From Bryoerythrophyllum caledonicum (Eukaryota > Streptophyta > Bryopsida > Pottiales > Pottiaceae): 64,000 bases of DNA. Shown here piece by piece: positions 42,946 through 53,172 of this stretch (the stretch's first letter is position 1; each line of letters opens with the position of its first letter). A model generated the notes under the pieces. That model was given only the letters and a program-made list of their open reading frames with translations. It was not told where the DNA came from and ran no database searches. The stretch spans positions 20,451,022-20,515,021 of the forward strand of contig OZ020524.1 of assembly GCA_963971425.1 (NCBI GenBank). Direction: 5' to 3'. The position numbers and the translations under genes were made by a program.

Positions 42946-45559
42946 TTACATCTTCTGCCTCACAAGGCCTTTCAGGAAGTCGAAACTGCATGCCAATACA
43001 ATCAACATATTAGCTCCAGAACTTCACGTTGCTAGAGAGAATCATCGACAGGTTTGCAAGTAAAAGATGTGCGAAAACAACGTAATTACCTGTTGCCATC
43101 CGGGTGAAGCTCATAGGTCTCGGATGCATCATCTATGGCTCGCAAATAACCAGTGGGTGTCAATCCCTGGAGGTGATTACCGAACGAGAAATTAGATCGA
43201 GAAGCGTCTAGATAATTTTTATACAAGGTGTGAGTTGAGAGGCTTACTTGTATTTTCATGGGAATGTGAGACAATTCGGAGCTGCCTTCCTGCTTCTCCT
43301 CAAGCACTACAGTTTGGCCACTGTCAAAGAGCAAGCATTCAAAAGTCAGACGAGTAAAAGAAGTTGGAATCTAGTACAATACAAGCTATGTTACGACAAA
43401 GTATCATACCTGTGCAGCCATCTTTTGTAGTAGTTGCTTTCAAGAGCGGAAAAGCCTGCACAATCGTAAAGTTTGATGAGATGAGTTGTAAAAACACCTG
43501 GTGACGTCAAGCTTTCACTATGAAGCGCTGCTCACCTTGAGAGCAGAAGACTTCGAAAAGGTACTCAAACTGGTTGATGATGGCGGCCAGCAACTCATCT
43601 TTGGCCAATGCGGGTGCGTTCTCGTTGATTCCTTCTAGTAAAGCATCTAAACAAGTGGTAGGCTGCCTGTTGCCCACATTCAATCCCACTCCTAAATTCT
43701 CACCAAAAACCACAAACTATCAGGAATCACATTCAAAAAGATGGCGAATTTCAAACCATAACTACACTTACCATAGTACACCAACTAGAATAAGGAATTT
43801 CCATCTTACCGATCACAATGTTGAACTTTTTGGAGCTGTAAGTTGACGTACAGAGCACCCCTCCAACCTTCAGCCCGTCTGCATACAAATCATTCGGCCA
43901 CTTGATCCTCACTTCTGGAGCTCGGAGACCCTGCCAAAAAATAGCTACAAATGAGACACTGATGCTCCAAATAAAACACTTCAGTAAGACAATGATGCAC
44001 CTAAGTTGTGACCCAGCCCTGATATATAGTCCTCACTAAACCCTAAGTTTGTTGACTTTTTTCTTTAACAAAATCGCAGAGAATTGAGGTGTGTGCACGT
44101 ACTTTTTTCGTGCAGAGATCCTCGATCCCTTCGATAATGGCCAGGGACACCACGTACTGCAAAAAGGGGACTGCTCGGCCATCGGACATGTGCACGGTGA
44201 AGGAGAACATGAGGCAGCCCTTGGGCGACTCCCACGAGTTCCCAGCACGACCTGCAGAAAAGAGTCACAACATCAACCACACCATTTAACCCTGTTCACA
44301 TCTAGAGTTTCAACTCAACCTCCAGAGTTTCACAACACAGAAACCACTCACCTTTTCCCTTGAACATGAACAAACCAGCCATAGCATCAAATCCTACCAA
44401 GTCACGTCTTCTTAAGGTTTCAACTTACGTTCAGAATTTCACACAACATACAACCCTCACCTTTCCCTTGAAACTGAACATCAGCCACACTCAGCGTCCC
44501 CACAGGAAGCACCTTACAGTTCCTGCCAAAAACCACCACCAAAACACGCATGAAAAATATGCACCAACAAACAACATGCTTGTAAACTCTGCACAAACAC
44601 AAGGAAGATTGTCCACAAGATGAACGTACTGCGAGAGGAGCGTGTGAGTGGAGGGCAGCTGGCGAGCATGGAAGAGCAGTCTTCCGAACTGCTGCGTCGT
44701 GAGCAGGTCCAAGAAGACGCCCACACGAAACTCATCTTCTTCTTCTCCTTCCCGTTCCTCGGCCTGGTTGTGCCTGGCTGCAACTAAGGAGACGCCTTCC
44801 GGAAGATTGAGCTCCGAAGCAAGGCTCTCCACGTCCGGTTTCCCAGCCACAGTGATGACGAACTCTGGCCCCAATCAACCACACACCATCCAACCTCATG
44901 AAAACTCTCTCCACTAGACGAAGGTCAGGGGCAAAAACACCTCCATTAAAGAATGGTTGCACAAGGTTAGGGGTGAAAACTTTACCTTGTTTTGCAGGAG
45001 AGCTTGCCTGGTTGTGCACAGGTTTCGGATTCACGGCTTTTCCGACTGATTTTCCCACGCTCTCATTCTCAGATTTTCCGACTTTGCCCGAGCCCTGATT
45101 CTCAGCTTTGCCGACTGCTTTCCCAACGCTCTCATTCTCTGATTTACCCACTGATTTCCCCACACTCTCATTCTCCGCTTTACCGACTGATTTGCCCACA
45201 CTCTCATTCTCCGATTTCCCGACTGATTTGCCCACACTCTCATTCTCTGATTTTCCGACTGATTTGCCCACGCTCTCAGTTTTTCCAACTGATTTACCAA
45301 CACTCTCATTCTCTGATTTGCCCACACTCTCATTCTCTGATTTTCCGACTGACTTGCCCACGCTCTCAGATTTCCCGACCGATTTACCCACACTCTGATT
45401 CTCTGATTTGCCCACGCTCTCAGATTTTCCGACAGATTTGCCCACGCTCTCAGATTTTCCGACAGATTTGCCCACGCTCTCATGCTCGGGTTTCCTCGCC
45501 GCGTTACCCATCTTCTCCAAGTTGCCTAAACCCTGCTCTCGCTCCGCCTGCCTGTCCAT
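42946..45559 (-). CDS. HCS1: Biotin-protein ligase (holocarboxylase synthetase), 510 aa, 10 exons
   Basis: Minus-strand exons in order: 45559-44986, 44864-44630, 44522-44461, 44251-44103, 43930-43810, 43691-43536, 43455-43410, 43320-43248, 43166-43090, 42985-42946 (1533 nt, in frame). It joins biotin via biotinyl-AMP to a lysine of carboxylases such as acetyl-CoA carboxylase. Catalytic motifs are present: QFQGKGRAGNSWESPKGC (the GRGRxxxxW-type loop), KWPNDLYADGLKVGG (biotin/AMP pocket) and GLNVGNRQPTTC. The C-terminal SH3-like domain ends GNSFDFLKGLVRQKM. Exon 1 encodes a ~150-residue array of VGKS/SEN repeats not expected in the family. It is divergently transcribed from the TFIIIC gene. The start ATG at 45559 is the best guess; upstream frame stays open to 45646. 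Confidence 0.88.
45025..45495 (-). repeat. In-frame coding minisatellite in the biotin-ligase first exon
   Basis: Repeats of 12, 24 and 36 bp encode variations of ESVGKSVGKSEN, about 25 VGK units in all. Sequence identity between units is high, suggesting recent expansion or homogenisation. The frame is kept throughout. Confidence 0.9.
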
Positions 45560-46353
45560 CCGAAACCCGAAACCCGAAACCGCTACCCTACAAACAAACT
45601 GCACAGAATCAGATGCAATTGCACACCTCGAACGCCCAGGTTCCAAACCTCCCCGCCCTCAAGCATCCCCCACACCATCGCACGCAAGCTCTGAACAAAC
45701 CCTAGCTAACACCGCGACTAGAATTAAGAAAGAAGCACTGCAGATCATGTACACTCACCAGAGACGCGGTGAGAGATCTCCGCTGCGATTGTTCTGCTAC
45801 CAGCGCTTGAACGTGATGAATTCTTGCTAAGTTGCAGCTTTAGAAGCGGCTTCACGAGCATCATCGTCTTTAGGAGCTTGGCACATATACCAATAATCAT
45901 GGGCCCCGGGTTTTACTAGCACATAGACGTGGTCGCGACTCTGGCTCTGACTGAGTGTGGATGACATGGACCTTCTTCGATGACTATCCGCCGGGTGCAT
46001 GCACTTGAAAAAGTGCTATTTCTAACTGTCTTCTGATCCACTGGAGCTCCTGGAGATGTGTTTTTTTGTTCCTTAGATTGATCTCGATGTGCTCATCGTG
46101 TGGTTTCCTCCGTCGAGCCTGAGCGTATATCTTGATGGGCCTGAGAGACTGTGGATCTATGATCTGCGCGAGCTTGACCTTCGTTTCAGGGTTCGGGGTT
46201 TTTACGATTTGAGGGTTTGGGGATTTTAGGTTTTAGGTTTTAGATCGTAAGTTGGGTTTTAGGGTTTCAGATCGTAGTTGGAGAGGTGGATTTAGAGGGT
46301 AGTGAGAATCCAGCGCATGAATCTTTGTGAGCCTTTCTATGTTGTAAGCAGCC
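45560..46353. promoter_or_regulatory. Shared head-to-head promoter region with telo-box-like motifs
   Basis: About 790 bp between the divergent starts of the biotin ligase (minus) and the TFIIIC subunit (plus). Near 46186-46270 there are several AGGGTTT/TTTTAGGGTTT motifs, the plant telo-box, just upstream of the TFIIIC ATG. Telo-boxes are common in promoters of plant genes for translation and ribosome production. No TATA box is obvious. Confidence 0.5.
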
Positions 46354-48242
46354 ATGTCAATCCCGAGCGATGTTGACCAGGTAAAGCTCTCCATCTTTAC
46401 CCTAAGATGCAACTGAAGATGGGTTTGCATTCCATCTTCAAATAGGTTTTGCGTCTTTTGGAATTCAATGGTGTGGTTGAATTATGGTTTAGGGTTTAAG
46501 AGTTCACTTTGGGCTTGATTTACGGCCGATAGTTGAATCAGAGGTATGAAGGGCGCGGAATTAGAGACAGAGACCAAGCGATTACTCGAAATATTGATCA
46601 TTTCATGGAAGAGCTGAGGCGCGAGCAAGAAGCCATTGATAAGCGGACTGCGGACTATGAGAAACGCCGAAATGAATTGAGGTCACAGGTATTATTCAGT
46701 TATCTGCTGTTATTGTTTGTGTACTTAATATATGTATATTGATTGTGATCGGACACATGACGATCATCTGCCTTCTTCAGTCGCAGATTGATGAAAGAAC
46801 TCTAGATGACACGACGGAGGAAAAAGACGAAGAAGAAGAGGATTGGGAAGAAGAGTATGTGGTGCTTGATTTGGATGACGTCTTCCATGGCGCACCAATT
46901 CCTAACTCCGTCTACACACTTTCTGTACGTTTCAACCCTGAAATAACAGTCTAGTTTGAGGTTTATCTGATGGAAGTGAAGTACTTTTTATGCTAGAAAT
47001 TTTGTTCTTAGTAGGAAAGGTCATGTTGTACCATCGATCTTAGTCGCCTTTTTCCTCTTTGAACTGATTAGAGCACACTCTGGGGCTGACTTCAATGGAT
47101 TAAAAAAAGCGGTCAAACTCATGGTCTCTTTACCTTACTTTACAAATAACTTGTGCACTTTTTTTTTTATAGTTATGACATTGCTGGTGTTGTTCAGGGC
47201 TTGGACACATCGAACCCCATTCTGATTCTTGATAGTGGGCTGAAGTTGGTAAGCACCTCCCACAACGCCGGTGGAGCTGAAATGATAGGGTGCCTATCTA
47301 ATTTTTCTTAACAGATTTTCTAAGCCACAACCTTGCCTGTGTTTGCAGATTGGTCAGTACATGGAGACAGTAGGCTCGGTTGTTGTATGCTCTGAGAAAG
47401 GTGCGTTCACTTTGGTTCCATAAGTTTCTGTCTTTTGTCGTTGTGTATGAGCTTTATGGAATCACCGCTAAGAAGAGGGGGGGCATTGAGTTCTTTCCAA
47501 AGTCGCACAAAGTTTCAAGAAGATAAATCCTCATTTGATTTTATACAGCTACTCTGTCCTCGCTCTTAATAGCTATCATATCAGATCAATGGAAGAGTGT
47601 CTCAACTAGAATCCCTCAATGGGAGACTTTGGTTAGAACTCAAGTCAGAACTAGTGTTAGCCGTCTTTTAGAATGAACTCCAAAATCTTTGTGTGGTCTT
47701 CACAGTCTCGGTTGGTTGCAGAGAGAGATGTGGTTGCGGAAGAAACACCTGCTGCTGATCCGTTTGCAGTGAAGAAGCCGCTGAAGCGGATCCGAGGTGT
47801 GTGCAAGTTGGAACGAAAGCTGAAGTTTTGTGCCATGCCAATTGACAGTGCACCGCCGAACATGCACAATGCTGTTGGGAATGCCTCACCGACGAATGTC
47901 ATGCCGGTACCTCATGTGAATGAGAGACTGGTGGAAGATGTAGTACCTAATGTGAATGACAGGCCGGTCACGGAGGATGTGTTATATGTAAGTGATAGGC
48001 CGGTCATGGAGGATGCATTACATGTAAATGATAGAGCTTTGAATCCGCTGCAGAGGGATGCATCACATCTGGAGAAGGATTTATTACATGTAAATGATAA
48101 GCCGGTGGAGGAGGATGCATTACATGTAAATGATAGGCCGGTGGAGGAGGATGCATTACAAGTAAATGATAGGTCGGTGGAGGAGGATGTATTACATATA
48201 AATGACACGCCGGTGGAGGATTTATCAATTCAGAATACATGA
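46354..48242 (+). CDS. TFIIIC subunit 6-like protein (tau55-related), 313 aa, 6 exons
   Basis: Exons: 46354-46380, 46542-46688, 46781-46924, 47198-47248, 47349-47400, 47722-48242 (942 nt, in frame). The N-terminus is a charged coiled coil (HFMEELRREQEAIDKR). The acidic EEEEDWEEEYVVLDLDDVF leads into GLDTSNPILILDSGLKLIGQ and YMETVGSVVVCSEK, the core of the TFIIIC subunit-6 family, which sits in the complex that recruits TFIIIB to tRNA genes. The last ~110 residues are a 12-residue repeat array. The exon 6 acceptor at 47721 is chosen because it keeps the frame; a nearby AG at 47705 does not. Introns 3 and 5 carry parts of family-A MITEs. Confidence 0.78.
47010..47160 (+). mobile_element. MITE family A, right half only, in TFIIIC-like intron 3
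   Basis: GGTCATGTTGTACCATCGAT, TTCCTCTTTGAACTGATTAG and CTTTACAAATAACTT match the right half of the family. The left half is missing. Confidence 0.7.
47501..47675 (+). mobile_element. MITE family A, left half only, in TFIIIC-like intron 5
   Basis: AGTCGCACAAAGTTTCAAGA, TAGCTATCATATCAGATCAA and TGGTTAGAACTCAAGTCAGA match the left half. It stops about where the copy in intron 3 begins. Confidence 0.7.
47915..48230 (+). repeat. 36-bp coding minisatellite in the TFIIIC-like gene
   Basis: About nine units encode variations of HVNDRPVEEDAL. The later units (48075-48200) are the most alike, with GGCCGGTGGAGGAGGATGCA repeated. Confidence 0.9.
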
Positions 48243-48588
48243 TGATTTTGCCACTCCATCTGACTGAAGGACAAAAGAACAAGAGAATCAAACAATACAT
48301 TAACCCTAGGAACGAATTTTATTATAATTTTGGTTCCCACAAATAAAATGAACTCTCTGTAATATGTTTATCAACTCCCTATCAAATATGCACATAACAT
48401 AGAGCATCATTTGCTGAGAACTCCGAAAAAAAAGGACGATTATATTCATCTTCTAACCATGTTTTCAGTCATCCAAAAACCTCATGTTATCATGTCATCC
48501 ATCCATATTATCATGTATTTCCTATTTGATACGAAAATACATGAAATCATGAACTGATCGTCTCCCATCTTTTCATTTGCATCCCTTA
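48243..48588. other. 3' flank of the TFIIIC-like gene
   Basis: AT-rich, no frame or repeat recognised. Includes loose CATGTTATCATGTCATCCAT repeats at 48480-48515. Confidence 0.5.
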
Positions 48589-48839
48589 GAGCATCTCTAC
48601 CAAGGCACAAGTCTTCGGAAGAAATATATGGGGGTGACATACTGCTAGTACAGTACAGAGCCGCCCCATTGTGCCGGCCAACTTGGTGCTCCCATTAGGC
48701 GGGGTAGCAAAGATTTGTCTACAGAATGTCATTTTGAAGAGATTTGTTGTCGTTGGTGCACAATTTGCAAGAGGAGAATGCCAATCGCAGCCATGCATGT
48801 GGCGTGGGGATCGTGGAGCCAACTGCAGTGGAAATGCTC
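48589..48839. mobile_element. PIF/Harbinger-type MITE, 251 bp
   Basis: Ends GAGCATCTCTACC (48589) and GTGGAAATGCTC (ending 48839) are inverted repeats of the GAGCATCTCC type common in plant Harbinger MITEs. TTA is duplicated at 48586-48588 and 48840-48842. No coding capacity. Confidence 0.85.
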
Positions 48840-48966
48840 TTAAGCCTTTAGGAATGAGGTGGCTATGGTTGATGGAAAATCTATGAGAGTAATAGATTTT
48901 GAAAATATCATCTGTTACACTCGTAGATTCTCCACCATCCATAGCCACCTCGTCTTAATAGGGTTA
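48840..48966. mobile_element. Hairpin MITE, family C, abutting the Harbinger MITE
   Basis: TTAAGCCTTTAGGAATGAGG at the left pairs with CCTCGTCTTAATAGGGTTA at the right. The arms TGGCTATGG and CCATAGCCA are conserved with the copies in the receptor-kinase gene. It shares the TTA at 48840-48842 with the Harbinger MITE. Confidence 0.75.
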
Positions 48967-49055
48967 TATTGTAATTACTGAATCTACCATCTATATTTAC
49001 TTGCATCCCTTTTATCATGTCCAAGTCTAAAACAAACAAACAAAGAGAAATTGCG

Positions 49056-49172
49056 ATCTCCGAAGGAGACTGACGTGAATTAAGTGTCTGTTCATTCCAC
49101 CTTTAGACTTATGTCCACGGGACAAAGGAATAGAAGTAAAGAACTACTCCCCCCTTTCGAGAGTAGACACTC
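49056..49172 (-). ncRNA. Structured LINE 3' tail module, copy 3
   Basis: In LINE sense AGTGTCT (49089-49083, read as its complement AGACACT) pairs with the arm at 49171-49165. The TGTCCCGTGGACA hairpin and the terminal GTCTCCTTCGGAGA hairpin are kept. After taking out the SINE, the module begins about 80 bp past the stop codon, as in copy 2. Confidence 0.6.
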
Positions 49173-49244
49173 ACTATAGTCACAAGTAACCAATAACAAA
49201 AATTAAAACCAATTTGATAAGGACTAATTGGTGTAAGACTTGTT

Positions 49245-49489
49245 GATCGCCAAGCCATGAGCTCATTGATGGTTGGAGAGAGCATTTATCTCATATAATT
49301 GGTCCGGGTTCAATCCCTGATGGACTTGTTTGAGCAAATGTGGGAAACGTAGTGGCTTGGCACTGATAAGTGAGCAATCGTAGGCACGAAAGGAGTTGTG
49401 CCAACCAACAGCCCACCACATGCGTGACCTAAGACAGTGCTATTGTTGCTAACATTTAATAAAGTAGCTTTAGCTACTAAAAAAAACTT
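49245..49489 (+). mobile_element. tRNA-derived SINE (SINE-B), inserted in the 3' UTR of LINE copy 3
   Basis: Forward orientation. The head includes a B box GTTCAATCC at 49308-49316 (context GGTCCGGGTTCAATCCCTG) and a weaker A-box region at 49269-49280. It ends CTACTAAAAAAAAC, an A-rich tail. It is unrelated to SINE-A in body and tail. I could not define target-site duplications. Confidence 0.6.
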
Positions 49490-50212
49490 TTTAGTTTTAA
49501 CTAGGGGGATCTTGTATTTGAGGTAGAGGTTGGTGATTTTCTAGTCTTCGTTTGTGGAGGAGGATAGACATGGCATATTGTATAGCAATGGTATTAATAT
49601 TTGTAAAGGTGTTTCTAATGGTTGGTATAGGTATTTTAAAATTGTCTTCAAGTAATTTCATTGATGGAATGTGTGCAGCGGCTCTAGCGCCTGCTGTAAT
49701 AACAATAAGGGGGTCAATTTTCCAGCCTCTAGCAGCAATATTTTCTATTAGTGATCTGTATTTGTTAGTTTTGGCTTCAATTGTTTCTGGTGACTTCAAT
49801 GAATTGTATGGTAAGATTTTGATCGATGTTTGTGGGTGGTTCACTTTGATACGGTAGTCCTTTAATATAAAGAATGTCTAGTCTAAATCTAGAGTTACAG
49901 TGGCATCTTTGGTTTCCACATGTGCAAGGTAGTAACCAATTAGGAACGGTGTTTTCTTGTGGATTATTATTGAAGGTGCCAGCGTTCATGAGAGTGTAGC
50001 ATCGGGATTTTTCCGATGAAATTAGTAATTTTCTAATTTCCCATACTGCTTTGTTATGTCTTTTAACATGAAGTGAATGTATGTGTTCTTGCCTACATGT
50101 GAGTAGTACGTGTAGCCATGTATCACGCTCATATGAATTAAAAACAAGACAAGTAATGGAGGGGTATCTTTGCCTACCAAAGAAGGTTTGTTTTCCGGCA
50201 TGGCCCATCCAA

Positions 50213-51262
50213 GTCTAAAACATGTAAAGTAAGGCTGAAGTACAAAGAGTTTTGGCCTCATTTCTCAATTTTAATTATTAAAATTAGCCTTAGATAGCTC
50301 TAAATTTTAAAATGGTAATTAGCTCAAATAGAAAAATAAGAAATAAAAAATAAAATAAAATAAAATAAATAAAATGCTAACATTGTGGTATAATATGGTA
50401 TCTCATTTTTCAATTTTGAAAGTAGCTTAAACCAATTTTAACTTAAATAATTTTAAAATCACCAAGGTCTTCCATACATATTAACCCTTAAACATCATAA
50501 GGTGCCATAGGTTGCCACAATATTCTACATGTATGATGTAGTATTTGAACATCATATGCTTCACATTGATTGAAACGATCTCCAAATGAAAAATGTTAGT
50601 TGAAAAATTTTCAATCCAAAGGTGTAAATCTTGCAAAACTTCAATACATTTTTCTATATTCTACATAGTAAAATATGTTCCTATATATATAGTTCCTAAC
50701 TAACATCTAAGGGTTAAAGAAATTCCACCAAGCTGCTTTAAATCAAATATTAACGGTGAACAGTAACAATTAGTAGTATTAAAATGAAAAGACGGAATAC
50801 TCTAAGTCACTTTACAAATATAGTCTAATTTGTTCATGATCTTGATATTGATTTGGTATAGTTCAAACATGATTGGATTTATGATGAACTTATATTTCTA
50901 AGTGTCAATGATGATTAAATTGTAAGAACTTCCGGCAATTTTCCAAATTTTTATTTATGATTTTATGGCAATAATGTGTCTCATTGTTTTTTCTACTTTG
51001 GAAGCTTCAATTAATATTTGCCGAATCAGACCCTCGACTGCATTCAGTTGGGTATCACCCAAATATCGTCCAGGTATGACCCGAGTATCACCGATGACCA
51101 CGTCCACACGGGTATCACCTAGTTATCACTCATCGTCGTCTTCGTCGTGTTGAAGTGGTCATCGACGTCGCAGCAAAACCACCTTCGCATCGCCATCGCC
51201 ATCTCCACAAGCTCGCGTCTCCGGCACCGCCCCTCGCCTCACTCGCGGCAAGCACGATCGCC
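50213..51262. other. Intergenic, AT-rich, with one MITE
   Basis: No gene recognised. Contains a family-B MITE (50481-50717), an (AAAAT)n tract at 50336-50371 and a GC-richer stretch from 51000 with repeated GGTATCAC motifs just upstream of the next gene. Confidence 0.5.
50481..50717 (+). mobile_element. MITE family B, 237 bp
   Basis: Ends TTAACCCTTAAACATCA and ACATCTAAGGGTTAA are inverted. The core (ATTCTACATGTATGATGTAG, GATCTCCAAATGAAAAATG, TCAATCCAAAGGTGTAAATC) matches 58234-58449. Confidence 0.75.
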
Positions 51263-52101
51263 ATGGTACGCACCGACACACCTCCAAGTTTCTTCTCTCA
51301 ATTCCACATCGTATCTTGTATCCACTCCAGTTCTCTTCGCTCTCTTCATCTCTCCACAATGAGCCACCAGGAGGAATTAGGAGGAACCAGGAGGAACTAG
51401 GAGTGGACCGAAGTAGACAGGAGCCGCGACGCATCACGAGCTCGACTTAGGTTAGGGAGGGGGAATTGGATTTCATTTTAGGGTTTTAGGCGATCGATTT
51501 GATGATTGAGGTGGTGGAACTGATTGGCAGGCGCAGAGGCACACGATCATCTTGATGCAGCCTACTCCGAACCGCGCCACGCGAACCTTCATGGACTACG
51601 AGTCCGTGTGGGCTGCCATCGACGGTACTTACTGTTTCGTCTCTTCTTGTTGGATATTATGATTTTTTGGTGTGGAATTGGGAGATCACGTCTTTTTACT
51701 TTTGGTTTGTTGATCGGTTGACAGGTTGTTGTTGATCTCTGGTTGTTTGGAGCAGGCATTTGCGGGATGTTTGAGAAGCGGCTGAAAGAGGCGAATCCTA
51801 ACTTGCGCAACATCACATACGACATCTCGGATTTGTACAAGTATATCGAGGCGCTCACCGACATGAGTGCGCTTGTGTAAGCGTTTGCTCCTTGAGCGTA
51901 AAGATGTGGCAGTAGATGTTGAAGATTAATCTCTGTATGGAAGATGGATTGTGTTCTTGTTCGGGCTTGGAAGTTGATCATTGTGTGTATGTTTGACATT
52001 GTTGTAGGTTTGATCCTTCCATTAGAGCGTACGCGCCTTTCGACCGGTCCTGGATCAAGCAGCAGGCGTTCCAGCGGTTGAAGAGGCTGGCGAAGAACTA
52101 G
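51263..52101 (+). CDS. ERH: Enhancer of rudimentary homologue, 103 aa, 4 exons
   Basis: Exons: 51263-51265 (only the ATG), 51531-51624, 51756-51876, 52008-52101 (312 nt). The protein length and sequence fit the highly conserved ER family throughout: RHTIILMQPTPNRATRTFMD, YESVWAAIDGICGMFEKRLK, ITYDISDLYKYIEALTDMSA, LVFDPSIRAY and the end WIKQQAFQRLKRLAKN. The family forms a small nuclear dimer that binds RNA-processing partners and affects transcription, splicing and cell-cycle genes. The first intron directly after the initiator ATG is also seen in the partial copy at 61 kb. Confidence 0.95.
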
Positions 52102-53172
52102 AGCATGTGGTTAGCTCTGTATCTAGAACCAAAAAGAGGCCAAGTGCTGGTGGTGACGGATCCGGTGGTTGCAGTGTGACGAGCTGCTGTTGAATTGTGT
52201 ACCTATGCAGATAGACTGTAGGCAGATAGAATGTTATGTGTGGTTTGAGTTCACGTAACATTGAGAGGAGTCTCCTGCTTTTCTGTGGGACCCCGACCCT
52301 CCAAGCTCAGATTGGGGATAGAGAGAAAGAGGTCTCTCAACCTGTCCATACTGTACCTCAGCGTTGTATGTTTTTCCGGCTGTGTACCGGCCCCAGGAAT
52401 AACAGTATTCCACGAACCAATGGATTCCTGGTTCCAAAGCTGCATATCTTTGCGTTTTCGGAGTGCAGTCGTTTTTCCTCTGTAATTCTTGGCTGAACGT
52501 GTTCGTATTTTGTGCATGTTGTGGTCTGGACTCTCACACGCAAATCATGTAATATTGGCATCTGTGTGCGGATTGCTGTTGGTAGTGCATGAGAGGATGA
52601 GAGTTTGCTCTTGATAGTTTGTAAGAACTTGAAGGATCGCTGGAGGTAGCTCATGAGACGATGAATTAACTAGAAGGATTGCTGTCTGCAGGTGACGTTC
52701 AAAGGGATAAAATGGAGCCCCGATCATGTTCCTGCTGGCCCTACCATGGTGCGCAACGGAGGCCGTCAGATGGATCCCGTGGAGGAGAAGTGCGCCAGGA
52801 TAGTTTGGGGATATTTGGAAAGTGCCGAAAAGGGGAAATTAGACGCCGGGAGATGCGCACAAGAGGAACTGGCGTATGGCACGATGCTGCCACGAGCTTA
52901 TGAAGGTACCGTACACGCAAGAGGAACTGACGTGGTCGCATGATGCTGACACGAGCGCATGAAGCTGGTATCGACTCGCACCTCCACAACTAATTTCATT
53001 ACTTCCTAGTGATTGGAACCCAATGTCTCGGAGCTGCATGCATCTCTTCTGTCCTGTCGTTAACTGTCAGGCTTCACTCCTCCTTTTTAATCCATTTGCA
53101 TCACTTTCAATTTGAGATTTATCTTAGGTTGAGAGTTCTGAGATTGTGAGGCGGTCTGTGTAGATTGTTGAC
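52102..53172. other. Intergenic between ERH and the chlorophyll b reductase gene
   Basis: Holds the ERH 3' end and the reductase promoter. One possible orphan exon is at 52689-52904 (separate entry). Nothing else recognised. Confidence 0.5.
52689..52904 (+). other. Possible orphan coding exon, unknown
   Basis: Open frame of 72 codons flanked by a plausible acceptor (CTGCAG/GTGACG) and donor (GAAG/GTACCG). It reads VTFKGIKWSPDHVPAGPT..RIVWGYLESAEKGKL..EELAYGTMLPRAYE, protein-like with no recognised family. No partner exon was found on either side. It could be a remnant of a lost gene or chance. Confidence 0.3.

Larger units (their letters stand above)
49056..50212 (-). mobile_element. LINE copy 3, 5'-truncated, 3' end of ORF2 plus tail
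   Basis: Frames at 49777-50208 and 49497-49844 match the ORF2 C-terminus of copy 2: WLHVLLTCR, NAGTFNNNPQENTVP, CTCGNQRCHC, WKIDPLIVITAGARAA. ORF2 stops at 49497. The 3' module is at 49172-49056, ending in a TTTG repeat. A second SINE has inserted in the 3' UTR. The right boundary (about 50212) is where similarity to copy 2 stops, the usual 5' truncation of LINEs. Confidence 0.85.

Noticed and set aside
45031-45705. Long + strand frames opposite the biotin-ligase repeat array
   Set aside because: Antisense shadows of the in-frame minisatellite; the minus frame joins the enzyme exons in phase.
47912-48300. Minus-strand Pro-rich and Ser-rich frames opposite the TFIIIC-like tail
   Set aside because: Shadows of the 36-bp repeat; the + frame is the continuation of spliced exons.
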